Below the pieces are notes generated by a model. The model searched no databases, was not told the origin of the DNA, and saw only the letters and a program-made list of their open reading frames with translations. From contig JARXAU010000021.1 of assembly GCA_029865675.1 (NCBI GenBank), forward strand, positions 1-9,505: a DNA stretch of 9,505 nucleotides, in the 5' to 3' direction. The DNA is from Rhodoferax sp. GTDB taxonomy: Bacteria > Pseudomonadota > Gammaproteobacteria > Burkholderiales > Burkholderiaceae_C. This document shows positions 1 through 6,854 of the stretch, piece by piece (within the stretch, counting starts at the first letter, position 1; every line of letters starts with the position of its first letter). The position numbers and the translations under genes are program-made.

Positions 1-541
1 GATCAGCGTTCACTTAAAACGCGCAGTGATTGCCTCTGAGGACGATAGCTTCAGCAGCCACGGTGGGCTTGATTGGACCGCGCTGGAAAAAGCATGGGCC
101 AAAAACGCCAAAGCCGAAGACCGGGCCGCAGCCAAGACTGCTAAAAATGCCCGTGCGCCCAAGGTGGTGGGCGGCTCCACCATCAGCCAGCAATTGGCCA
201 AAAATTTGTTGCTATCGGGCGAGCGCACGCTGTTGCGCAAGGCGCAAGAGGTGGTGCTTACGCTGCTGCTCGAAAACATGCTGAGCAAGCAACGCATCTT
301 GGAGATCTACCTCAACAACGTGGAGTGGGGTGCTGGCGTGTTTGGCGCCGAGGCTGCAGCCCAGCACTACTTTCGCAAGAGCGCAGCCCAGCTCAGCGCC
401 TACGAGGCGGCGCGTTTGGCAGTGATGTTGCCGCGCCCGCGCTATTTTGAGAAGCTGCCCAATTCACCCTATTTGAGCGAACGCGCCCAAGTTATTTTGG
501 CCCGCATGCCCGAGGCGCGCCTGCCCAGCGCCGCGCTATGA
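1..541 (+). CDS. mtgA: MtgA, monofunctional peptidoglycan glycosyltransferase, 5' truncated by window edge
   Basis: This is the 3' part of a GT51 glycosyltransferase that polymerises lipid II into glycan strands at the outer face of the inner membrane. The reading frame is open to the left edge (first full codon at base 2), so the true start and the N-terminal membrane anchor lie outside the window; the GTG at 26 falls inside the conserved domain and is not the start. Visible GT51 motifs are ASEDDSFSSHGGLD, with the likely catalytic Glu in SED, then GGSTISQQLAKNLLLS, then EIYLNNVEWGAGVFGAEAAA. The protein stops soon after the GT domain with no transpeptidase domain, which fits MtgA rather than a bifunctional PBP. 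Its TGA (539-541) overlaps the ruvC ATG in an ATGA junction, so the two genes are probably cotranscribed and translationally coupled. Confidence 0.93.
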   Translation, partial: ISVHLKRAVIASEDDSFSSHGGLDWTALEKAWAKNAKAEDRAAAKTAKNARAPKVVGGSTISQQLAKNLLLSGERTLLRKAQEVVLTLLLENMLSKQRILEIYLNNVEWGAGVFGAEAAAQHYFRKSAAQLSAYEAARLAVMLPRPRYFEKLPNSPYLSERAQVILARMPEARLPSAAL

Positions 542-1083
542 GAATCTTGGGAATAGACCCCGGTCTACGCACCACTGGTTTTGGCGTGATTGACCAAGAG
601 GGCGCGGCTCTGCGGTACGTGGCTAGTGGCACCATCACCACCCACCACCTGGACACCAAGGCCTTGCCCGCGCGCCTGAAGGTGCTGTTCGATGGCGTTG
701 GCGAAGTCATTGCCCGCTACCAACCCGTCTGCGCGTCGATTGAAATTGTCTTTGTCAACGTCAACCCGCAGTCCACCTTGCTCTTGGGCCAAGCGCGTGG
801 CGCCCTGGTAACTGCGCTGGTGCACGCCCACCTTGTTGTTGCCGAATACACCGCGCTGCAAATGAAGCAGGCAGTGGTTGGCTATGGTCGCGCCGACAAA
901 GCCCAAATTCAAGAAATGGTGCGGCGCTTGTTGGATCTGCCGGGCCTGCCGGGCCCCGATGCCGCCGACGCCCTGGGTTTAGCCATCACCCATGCGCACG
1001 CGGGGGCGGCCATGGCGCGCATCGCCCGAGCCGAGGGCATCGGGTCGGCCGAGGGCAGCTACAAGTCGGGGCGCAGCCGTTAG
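538..1083 (+). CDS. ruvC: RuvC, crossover junction endodeoxyribonuclease
   Basis: RuvC cuts Holliday junctions as a dimer working with RuvAB during recombinational repair. The 181-residue protein starts with MRILGIDPGLRTTGFG, whose Asp7 is the first catalytic acid. The second is Glu69 in ASIEIVFVN, followed by the conserved LLLGQARGA segment. Asp141 and Asp144 lie in DAADALGLAITHAH. All four acidic residues of the RNase H-like active site are therefore present. Length is slightly above the roughly 173 residues of E. coli RuvC, the excess being a basic C-terminal tail. The ATG start is placed by its perfect family N-terminus and by the 4-nt overlap with the mtgA stop; no Shine-Dalgarno sequence sits close by, so coupling to mtgA is likely. 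ruvA and ruvB, frequent neighbours, do not follow; the next gene is convergent. Confidence 0.97.
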   Translation: MRILGIDPGLRTTGFGVIDQEGAALRYVASGTITTHHLDTKALPARLKVLFDGVGEVIARYQPVCASIEIVFVNVNPQSTLLLGQARGALVTALVHAHLVVAEYTALQMKQAVVGYGRADKAQIQEMVRRLLDLPGLPGPDAADALGLAITHAHAGAAMARIARAEGIGSAEGSYKSGRSR

Positions 1084-1131
1084 CGGACTACTGGCCGCGC
1101 CCTCTGTCACTCATCAGCCCTGCGTCCCGGC

Positions 1132-1317
1132 TTAGAACCGTTTGGCAGCGTCTTTCAAAACGGCTTTGGCGTCGCCTAGCATGTGTTCTGCCCGGCCTGC
1201 TACTTGTTTTTTCAAACCTTGCAGCTGCTGGCTTTTGCTACCAATGGCTTTGCCCAGTTCTTGCTGTGCCTTGCCAAGTACCTCTTTGGCCTTGCCTTCA
1301 ATGTGCTCTTTGTTCAT
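1132..1317 (-). CDS. CsbD-family small stress-type protein
   Basis: This encodes a 61-residue hydrophilic, Lys/Ala/Gln-rich protein beginning MNKEHIEGKAKEVLGKAQQE, a recognisable CsbD-like N-terminus, followed by a second helical repeat (QGLKKQVAGRAEHMLGDAKA). CsbD relatives are abundant general-stress proteins; the molecular role is not defined. The frame stays open upstream to 1434, but the start at 1317 is preferred: it matches the family N-terminus and has AAAGGG six bases upstream (1324-1329), whereas the upstream residues look like non-coding translation. The gene is convergent with ruvC (48 bp between stops) and lies about 200 bp downstream of lpxC on the same strand. Its own promoter was not recognised. 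Confidence 0.88.
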   Translation of the reverse strand: MNKEHIEGKAKEVLGKAQQELGKAIGSKSQQLQGLKKQVAGRAEHMLGDAKAVLKDAAKRF

Positions 1318-1406
1318 GGTATTCCCTTTGCTGTGTGGACCGAGTTTGCAATGGCGCGCAACCCCAAGGTGCGCGCTGGTCAAGCCTAAGGCAAGGGGTG
1401 TCAGAC

Positions 1407-1428
1407 TTCTGTGCGCAAGCGCACAGAA
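1407..1428. repeat. Perfect 10-bp inverted repeat between lpxC and csbD
   Basis: TTCTGTGCGC (1407-1416) and GCGCACAGAA (1419-1428) are exact reverse complements separated by AA. The element lies 92 bp downstream of the lpxC stop and about 90 bp upstream of the csbD-like start. In RNA it would form a strong hairpin with a practical loop of about four bases. Neither side has a proper T-tract (AAAAG on one side, GTCTGAC on the minus-strand exit), so it is not a textbook Rho-independent terminator. It could end lpxC transcription with help, or be an operator for the csbD-like gene. The rest of the 1318-1520 interval shows no gene. Confidence 0.6.
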
Positions 1429-1520
1429 AAGCAAGGTGCGCCTCTTGGAGCCCTTGCCGAGCGGGGTGGCGACCCAACAGCGTGGTCAAGAAGTGCGGGT
1501 ATTGCGCCCGCTGGCGCTGG

Positions 1521-2444
1521 CTACCACTGAGGCGCCAGCTGCGCAAAACCCGCTGGCGCCCGGCGGTCTTCCTCAAACGTGACCACTTCCCAGGCCTCAG
1601 GCTGAGCGTTGAGCTGGCGCAGTAGCAGGTTATTGAGCGCGTGGCCCGAGCGGTGCGCGCGGTAGTGCGCCAAGAGCGGCATGCCCACGATGTACAGGTC
1701 GCCCATGGCGTCGAGAATTTTGTGCTTGACGAACTCATCGTCATAACGCAGTCCGTCAGCGTTAAGCACCTTGTAGTCGTCCATCACGATGGCGTTGTCT
1801 AGGCCGCCGCCCAGGGCTAGGCCGTTGGCGCGCATCGTTTCCACGTCTTTGGTAAAGCCAAAGGTGCGGGCGCGGGCGATGTCTCGGGCGTAGGAACCCA
1901 CGCCCAGGTCGAACTCCACGCGCTGGCCGGTGGAGTCCACCGCCGGGTGATTGAAATCAATCTCAAAGCTTAGCTTGAAGCCGTGAAACGGCTCCAGCGT
2001 CGCCCACTTCTCGTTGCCCGGCGCGCCTTCGCGCACGGTAATCGGTGCCTTGACGCGGATAAAGCGGCGCGGCGCGTTTTGCATCTCAATGCCCGCGCTT
2101 TGCAGCAAAAACACAAACGAGGCGGCCGAGCCGTCCAGGATGGGCACCTCTTCGGCCGTGATGTCCACCACCATGTTGTCCACGCCCAAGCCCGCGCAGG
2201 CCGACATCAGGTGCTCCACCGTGTGCACCTTGGCCCCGCCGACCGATAGCGTGGAGGCGAGGCGCGTATCGGTCACCGCCTCGGTGCTCACCTTGATGTC
2301 CACCGGGTGGGGCAGGTCTACGCGCCGAAACACAATGCCGGTGTTGGGAGCGGCCGGGCGCAAGGTGATTTCTACGCGCTGACCGCTGTGCAACCCGACG
2401 CCGACTGCGCGGGTAATGGATTTGAGAGTTCTTTGTTGAAGCAC
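1521..2444 (-). CDS. lpxC: LpxC, UDP-3-O-acyl-N-acetylglucosamine deacetylase
   Basis: LpxC is the zinc-dependent deacetylase that commits UDP-3-O-acyl-GlcNAc to lipid A synthesis in the cytoplasm. The 307-residue length matches the family (305 in E. coli). Zinc and catalytic residues are all visible: Glu77-His78 in HTVEHLMSA, His241 and Asp245 in KHKILDAMGDL, and the general-acid His268 in HRSGHALNN. The frame is open upstream to 2666, overlapping hsdR, but the family N-terminus (LQQRTLKSITRAVGVGLHSG) begins right after the GTG at 2444, so that GTG is chosen. No Shine-Dalgarno sequence precedes it; a TACAAT -10-like hexamer ends six bases before the GTG, suggesting a leaderless transcript. 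In many proteobacteria lpxC lies just after ftsZ; here the hsd block separates them. Confidence 0.97.
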   Translation of the reverse strand: MLQQRTLKSITRAVGVGLHSGQRVEITLRPAAPNTGIVFRRVDLPHPVDIKVSTEAVTDTRLASTLSVGGAKVHTVEHLMSACAGLGVDNMVVDITAEEVPILDGSAASFVFLLQSAGIEMQNAPRRFIRVKAPITVREGAPGNEKWATLEPFHGFKLSFEIDFNHPAVDSTGQRVEFDLGVGSYARDIARARTFGFTKDVETMRANGLALGGGLDNAIVMDDYKVLNADGLRYDDEFVKHKILDAMGDLYIVGMPLLAHYRAHRSGHALNNLLLRQLNAQPEAWEVVTFEEDRRAPAGFAQLAPQW

Positions 2445-2450
2445 GGGGGG

Positions 2451-2456
2451 ATTGTA
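2451..2456 (-). promoter_or_regulatory. Candidate lpxC -10 hexamer for a leaderless transcript
   Basis: On the minus strand TACAAT (one mismatch to TATAAT) is followed by six C residues and then the GTG start of lpxC. With the usual distance from -10 to the transcription start, RNA would begin at or within a base or two of the G of GTG. No convincing -35 hexamer is found 16-18 bases further upstream (the bases there read like TCCCTT). If real, this gives lpxC its own promoter downstream of hsdR. Confidence 0.5.
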
Positions 2457-2488
2457 AAAGTAGCGGGGGCCGAAAGGGACTAACTCCA

Positions 2489-2506
2489 GCTTCGCAAGCG
2501 AGAAGC
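2489..2506. repeat. Weak inverted repeat between hsdR and lpxC
   Basis: GCTTC (2489-2493) and GAAGC (2502-2506) can pair around an 8-base loop, about 18 bases after the hsdR stop. There is no T-tract on either side. It might weakly end hsdR transcription, but a stem this short can occur by chance. Confidence 0.25.
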
Positions 2507-2523
2507 GCAGGGTTACGCAGAAC

Positions 2524-4875
2524 TTATCGCCGCACCTCATACAAGTGACGCTGAAAGCCCACAAACAGCTTGCGGATCTGCTCAGTACTTCCAAGATCGG
2601 CCACCGCATCTGCAATGGCGTTGTGGTACCGCAGGCGCAGCAGCGGCGCGAGCTTTTCCGCGTCAAGTTCTTCGACGCCTTCTTTTACGTACTGCGCCAG
2701 CACGAAATCCACAAACGCCTGTTGCTTGTCTGTGAATTGTTGATGCACTTCCGCTTGGGCCATAGCCGCCCGTTCCGCGCGGGTGTGGGGTGCCAGGGCG
2801 AACGCCACAAAGGCCAACACATCGAATAAATCGCTGCTCTGCGCCTCAATCACCTTTTGCATCTCGGCCAGTGGCTCCCTGCTGAAACCTTTTTCAGCCA
2901 GGCCGTCCAGCAACTTCCGGCGGGTGTCAGGCAAGCTCCATAGCGCACGCAACTGGTCTTCGTCCTTAAAAAACGCGGGCAGCACGCCGTAGAGGCTTTC
3001 CAGAAACTGGGCTGCCGACATCGGCGTGCCGTCAGCACTCCAAAAGGTGGTGGCGGTCATGCTCTGAATTTGGCGCACTTTGCCATCGGCCAGTTTCACT
3101 TCCACCTTCACGGATTTTTCCGGCACCTTGGGAAGGTAGTCGGGTTGCGGTTCGCGCACCTCCCAGGTATTTACGGTGGGTTCGTCAGACGGCTCCGGCG
3201 CAATGGGTTCGCCATCCCACTCAGAGTCATTGAAATGGTGGTGCGCCCGTACAAAGTCATAAATCGTGAAGTAGTCCTTGCCATCAAACAGCCGCGTGCC
3301 ACGGCCAATGATCTGCTTGAACTCGATCATCGAGCCTATGGGTCGCATCAGCACGATGTTGCGCACGTTGCGGGCATCCACGCCGGTGGACAGCTTTTGT
3401 GAGGTGGTCAGGATGGTGGGAATGGTCTTCTCGTTGTCCTGAAAGGCACGCAGGGCCTCGTCGCCGCGTGCGCCGTCGTCGGCAGTCACCCGCACGCAGT
3501 ACACCGGGTCTGTGCTGGTCTTGTTTTGGTTGATCAGGTCGCGCACCATCAGGGCATGGGCCTGGGTGGCGCAAAAGACGATGGTTTTCTCGCGCTGGTC
3601 GATCATGCCCATCAGCAGCTTGACCCGGTAGGCTTCGCGCTCGGGGATCACGATGATGCGGTTGAAGTCGCTCTCTACGTAGCGCTTGCCCGCTACCACG
3701 TCGCCCGCAACCACTGCGTCATCCGGGGTGTAGGTGTAATCGTCAAGGGTGGTGGCAATCTGTTTGACCTTGAACGGGGTCAGAAAGCCGTCGTTAATGC
3801 CTTCCTTGAGCGAGTACACATACACCGGCTCACCAAAATAGGCATAGGTATTGGCGTTAAGCGTGCGCTTCGGAGTAGCCGTCAGACCCAGTTGCACCGC
3901 AGGGGCGAAATAGTCCAGGATGGCCCGCCAGTTGCCCTCGTCATTGGCCCCGCCCCGGTGGCACTCGTCCACCACGATGAAATCAAAAAAGTCCGGCGGG
4001 TATTCACCGAAATACGGCGTATCACCCGGCCCGCTCATGAAGGTCTGGAAGATGGTGAAAAACACATTGCCGTTCTTCGGCACCCGCCCGGTACGACGGA
4101 TTTCATCGGGAGCGATGCGCACCAAAGAGCCGGGCGAGGTGTTCTCAAACGCAGAAAACGCGTTGTAGGCTTGGTCGGCCAGCGTGTTGCGGTCGGCCAG
4201 AAAAAGCACCCGGGGGCGGCGAGTCGGCTCGGTGTCCGCTTTCCAGTCTTTCAGGTTCCAACGGCTTTGAAATAGCTTCCAGGCCAACTGAAAGGCAATG
4301 AAAGTCTTGCCAGTGCCGGTCGCCAGTGTCAGCAGAATGCGGTCACGTCCGGCGGCGATAGCCTCCAGCACGCGGGTGATGGCGATGTCTTGGTAATAGC
4401 GCCCTTGCCAGGTGCCGCCTTGGTCTTCAAACGGTATGGCGGCAAAACGGTCGCGCCAAAGAGCATTTGCTGTGTCGGCTTCCGAAAAGGTCTGCGCCCA
4501 CAGCTCTTCCGGGCTGGGATACCGCGCCAAGTCGCCCTCCAGGCCGGTCGCCATGTCGATGCCGTAAATCTTCTGGCCATTGGTGGCGTAGGCAAAGCGC
4601 ACGGCCAACTTGGCGGCGTAGCTCTTGGTTTGGCCGACGCCCTCGGTGTAGGGCTTGTCCCAGGCTTTGGCCTCGATGGTGGCCAGCTTGGTGTTGCGGT
4701 AGACCAGCACATAGTCGGCAATCTCGGGCTTGGCCCTTTTGCCGCCACCCAGCAGTCGCCCCGGCGTAATCTCGCACTGTTTCTCCCGCAGGATGCGCGA
4801 GCCTTCGGCCACGCCCCAGCCTGCTGCCTTTAGCGCGGGGTCAATGTGGTCGGCACGGGTTTCGGCTTCGTTCAT
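2524..4875 (-). CDS. hsdR: HsdR, type I restriction enzyme restriction/translocase subunit
   Basis: HsdR is the ATP-driven translocase and nuclease of a type I restriction complex (R2M2S). The 783-residue protein has an N-terminal PD-(D/E)xK nuclease region with Asp54 in PEIADYVLVYR and Glu68-Ala-Lys70 in ATIEAKAW. A superfamily 2 motor follows: Walker A ATGTGKT (185-191), DECH box (303-306), motif III LTATP (331-335), STGVD region near 496-500, and motif VI QIIGRGTRL (521-529). The C-terminal third should bind HsdM/HsdS. All key residues are present, so the subunit looks active. It is shorter than EcoKI HsdR and, from memory, nearer EcoAI-type proteins; the subclass is inferred only. It is the last gene of the block, 24 nt after the DUF429 stop, with AGAAGG ten bases before the ATG. 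The lpxC start lies 79 nt beyond its stop. Confidence 0.96.
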   Translation of the reverse strand: MNEAETRADHIDPALKAAGWGVAEGSRILREKQCEITPGRLLGGGKRAKPEIADYVLVYRNTKLATIEAKAWDKPYTEGVGQTKSYAAKLAVRFAYATNGQKIYGIDMATGLEGDLARYPSPEELWAQTFSEADTANALWRDRFAAIPFEDQGGTWQGRYYQDIAITRVLEAIAAGRDRILLTLATGTGKTFIAFQLAWKLFQSRWNLKDWKADTEPTRRPRVLFLADRNTLADQAYNAFSAFENTSPGSLVRIAPDEIRRTGRVPKNGNVFFTIFQTFMSGPGDTPYFGEYPPDFFDFIVVDECHRGGANDEGNWRAILDYFAPAVQLGLTATPKRTLNANTYAYFGEPVYVYSLKEGINDGFLTPFKVKQIATTLDDYTYTPDDAVVAGDVVAGKRYVESDFNRIIVIPEREAYRVKLLMGMIDQREKTIVFCATQAHALMVRDLINQNKTSTDPVYCVRVTADDGARGDEALRAFQDNEKTIPTILTTSQKLSTGVDARNVRNIVLMRPIGSMIEFKQIIGRGTRLFDGKDYFTIYDFVRAHHHFNDSEWDGEPIAPEPSDEPTVNTWEVREPQPDYLPKVPEKSVKVEVKLADGKVRQIQSMTATTFWSADGTPMSAAQFLESLYGVLPAFFKDEDQLRALWSLPDTRRKLLDGLAEKGFSREPLAEMQKVIEAQSSDLFDVLAFVAFALAPHTRAERAAMAQAEVHQQFTDKQQAFVDFVLAQYVKEGVEELDAEKLAPLLRLRYHNAIADAVADLGSTEQIRKLFVGFQRHLYEVRR

Positions 4876-4899
4876 GCGGCATTAACCTTCTTGGCTTTC

Positions 4900-5565
4900 T
4901 TATTCCGGGACAATGATGAGGCCAGTCTCGACCTCGCCGTAAGTCACGCACGCCGAACCCACCGCGACCAGGTAGGCCACATGGGCGCACAGAGCGGCAT
5001 CGATCAGGTCTATATTCGTCAAGTGAGTCGTGTCGACATCGGCACGCTTCAAAAGCTCCTCCCGCTGCCTGCGTTTGTGCGATGCGGTCGCGTGACCTTG
5101 CGATAGATGCCAGGAGATTGCATGGGGAAAAGTTTCTAGGCAAAAGGGCTTTTCGTCCACCGCAGCCAACGCGCCACAGAGGGTGTAGTTTGATTCCAGC
5201 GCTTTGAACAACGCTTCACCCTGCAGCATCCAGCCGTAGTGATTGCGGGGATGAACCAGTGCCTGCTGTCGTGTTGGAGTCGAGAAGCACCAAATTCGCT
5301 TCGCCATCAATTGACGCTCGGCAGGACGCGCCCGCCCGTCTTTGCTCCATCGGCACGGTGCATCCACTGCGATGCCCCGCGCCCGAACAACGTTGAGACA
5401 CCAATGGGCAAGTTCTTCTACATCTTTGGTAGCGAGATGGCTTGCATAGTCGCCGCCACTGATCGCAACCGCGTGAAAGCCCTTGCGTGACCCTCCTACA
5501 TCAATTCCGACTACCGATGGCGAGGCGGCGGCGGTAGAGGTAATCGTGGATGCGATGTGGGGCAT
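4900..5565 (-). CDS. DUF429 family protein, predicted RNase H-like nuclease
   Basis: This 221-residue protein resembles DUF429 (PF04250), a family of predicted RNase H-like nucleases of unknown role. Motifs in order are VVGIDVGG (Asp22), IAVDAP (Asp68), CFSTPTRQ near 93-100, the LETFPHAISWHL segment with Glu144, a basic HKRRQREELLKR stretch near 163-174, and NIDLIDAALCAHVAYLV with Asp186 and Asp189. The spacing of acids fits an RNase H-like active site, but catalysis is inferred. The ATG lies three bases after the hsdS stop (TGA-GTC-ATG) with no clear Shine-Dalgarno sequence, pointing to translational coupling with hsdS. hsdR follows after 24 nt. A DUF429 gene between hsdS and hsdR is not part of the standard type I set. 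Two alternative readings are a chance passenger or an extra nuclease of the defence system. Confidence 0.8.
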   Translation of the reverse strand: MPHIASTITSTAAASPSVVGIDVGGSRKGFHAVAISGGDYASHLATKDVEELAHWCLNVVRARGIAVDAPCRWSKDGRARPAERQLMAKRIWCFSTPTRQQALVHPRNHYGWMLQGEALFKALESNYTLCGALAAVDEKPFCLETFPHAISWHLSQGHATASHKRRQREELLKRADVDTTHLTNIDLIDAALCAHVAYLVAVGSACVTYGEVETGLIIVPE

Positions 5566-5568
5566 GAC

Positions 5569-6708
5569 TCAGAGATTGCCGGAGAAGGCGCGGTACAGAA
5601 GGGACTTTTTCAGCTCTTCGAGGGCGGTGAGCTTCTGCTGATAGGTGGATTCGAGGCGTTGGGTTTCTTCAAAAAGAGAATCGAGCTTGGCTACAGTGGA
5701 TAGCTGAGTTTCCATTGGCACCTTTGGAACCTTGTAGCCACGCAGAACTTTGAGGGAGACTGTTTTTTGGGCAGTCCCAGTAGCCCCCTCATTTGCCTGC
5801 TTAAAAACTTGCGGCGACATCAGCAAGTAATACAACCACTCGCTGCTAACTCCGGGCCTTGGTCGAATAAGTCCGATGTGTCGCTGAAAACAAAACTCGC
5901 GGCTCTCGGTGATCAATACAGGGACGCCATAAGACCCGGTGACTGTGTAAAGCACGTCCCCGACTTGCGGCTTCTTGTTGGGCTTTAGGCCATCAAAGTA
6001 GAGTCGCGACACCATAAAAGTGTCAGAAAAATCTACAGTACGGGTGTCCTTGGCAATGTTTCCAATGGTGATAAAAGGCACACCCCGCATTGACTTAGGT
6101 GGAGGCATGTGGTCGCCGTCTGTGATTTCAGTTGCCAAATCAGCCAGAACCACCCACTCCCCAATTTCAGCAGCTTCGTCAAACACCGACTGCAAGTGAC
6201 TCTCAAAAATGGCCCGCGCATTCTGCAGGTTCTTCTCGGCATGGGCCCGGGCGGTGGCGATGCCGTCAAAGGCTTCGTCGAGGAGGGTGACGATGCGTTG
6301 CTGTTCCTCAGAATCCAGCGGGTAACGAATCTCGATCGGGTTTAGGTTCGTGCGGGTGATCTGTGGCTGGGCCGCTCCGGTAATTGCAGGCGTGATATCG
6401 ATGCCGCCGCGAAACATGTACTCCAAGAACCGGAGGTCGAGGTTATCGGACTTTGGCCGCACAACCATCGCATTTCCTGTTATCCACGACATCGGCTCAG
6501 AAACATTGACTGAGCCGCATGTTGCTCCACGGCAGGTAATCAAAAGTTGCGGGTCTTCGTGATTGAATTTGTCATAACGACCAATCGCACCGTTGGCCCC
6601 AAAAACGGGATAAGGGCCGTCAGGAATCATTTCATTCGAAGTGATAGTTTTAGGTTGGTACATGTCACAGGTCTCACTCAATGTACTCTTCACCCACCCC
6701 CTCCTCAT
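5569..6708 (-). CDS. hsdS: HsdS, type I restriction-modification specificity subunit
   Basis: HsdS recognises the bipartite DNA target and docks HsdM and HsdR. The 379-residue protein has the usual two-fold layout: target-recognition domain 1 (about 5-130), a central conserved helix (about 133-178, with EQQRIVTLLDEAFDGIATAR), target-recognition domain 2 (about 184-330), and a C-terminal helix (about 333-379) ending LKKSLLYRAFSGNL, typical of the family. The two helical spacers resemble each other (LLDEAF... and KLDSLFEE...), while the two recognition domains look unrelated, implying an asymmetric bipartite target. The ATG at 6708 has GAGG seven bases upstream and overlaps the stop of the small upstream gene (ATGA). 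The gene is not adjacent to hsdM as is usual; a toxin-antitoxin pair and a small gene intervene. A sampled line (6001-6060) is 45% GC against 70% in a line of lpxC. Confidence 0.95.
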   Translation of the reverse strand: MRRGWVKSTLSETCDMYQPKTITSNEMIPDGPYPVFGANGAIGRYDKFNHEDPQLLITCRGATCGSVNVSEPMSWITGNAMVVRPKSDNLDLRFLEYMFRGGIDITPAITGAAQPQITRTNLNPIEIRYPLDSEEQQRIVTLLDEAFDGIATARAHAEKNLQNARAIFESHLQSVFDEAAEIGEWVVLADLATEITDGDHMPPPKSMRGVPFITIGNIAKDTRTVDFSDTFMVSRLYFDGLKPNKKPQVGDVLYTVTGSYGVPVLITESREFCFQRHIGLIRPRPGVSSEWLYYLLMSPQVFKQANEGATGTAQKTVSLKVLRGYKVPKVPMETQLSTVAKLDSLFEETQRLESTYQQKLTALEELKKSLLYRAFSGNL

Positions 6709-6854
6709 GACCGACCCTCAAATTCGGACAATTCCAGCGCACGGCGAGGAACGTAAAGGACAAATCGACCTCCAGCCCTAGCAGAGCATTCGCAAGCAGC
6801 TATGCATTCAGTAGCGACAGCAGCAGTCAAAAATTCAGTGAAATACTCAGCCAT
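6705..6854 (-). CDS. Small coupled gene, 49 residues, unknown function
   Basis: A 49-codon frame fills the gap between the toxin gene and hsdS. It begins MAEYFTEFLTAAVATE, has three cysteines (17, 21, 23), and ends RRALELSEFEGRS. Its ATG (6854) lies inside the last codons of the toxin gene (8-nt overlap), GGAAG sits four bases upstream (6859-6863), and its TGA overlaps the hsdS ATG as ATGA. First codon positions are G in 22 of 49 codons, a coding-like bias, although third positions are only about 37% G/C and alanine is mostly GCT, unlike the GC-rich neighbours. I do not recognise the protein. It may be a regulatory or leader peptide that couples toxin translation to hsdS, a third component of the addiction module, or a chance frame. 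Coding status is inferred from both junctions, the ribosome site and base bias. Confidence 0.55.
   Translation of the reverse strand: MAEYFTEFLTAAVATECIAACECSARAGGRFVLYVPRRALELSEFEGRS

Noticed and set aside
2445..2666. N-terminal extension of LpxC into the hsdR 3' end
   Set aside because: The family N-terminus begins at the GTG at 2444, and the extended residues match nothing in LpxC proteins.
3526..4275. Long plus-strand open frame (249 codons) opposite hsdR
   Set aside because: It is antisense to the motor domain of HsdR, whose motifs are intact, and its translation shows no recognisable domain. Long antisense frames are expected opposite GC-rich genes.
6825..6830. TTGACT as a -35 for an hsdS promoter
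   Set aside because: No acceptable -10 hexamer is present at 16-19 bases, and the bases lie inside the small coupled gene.
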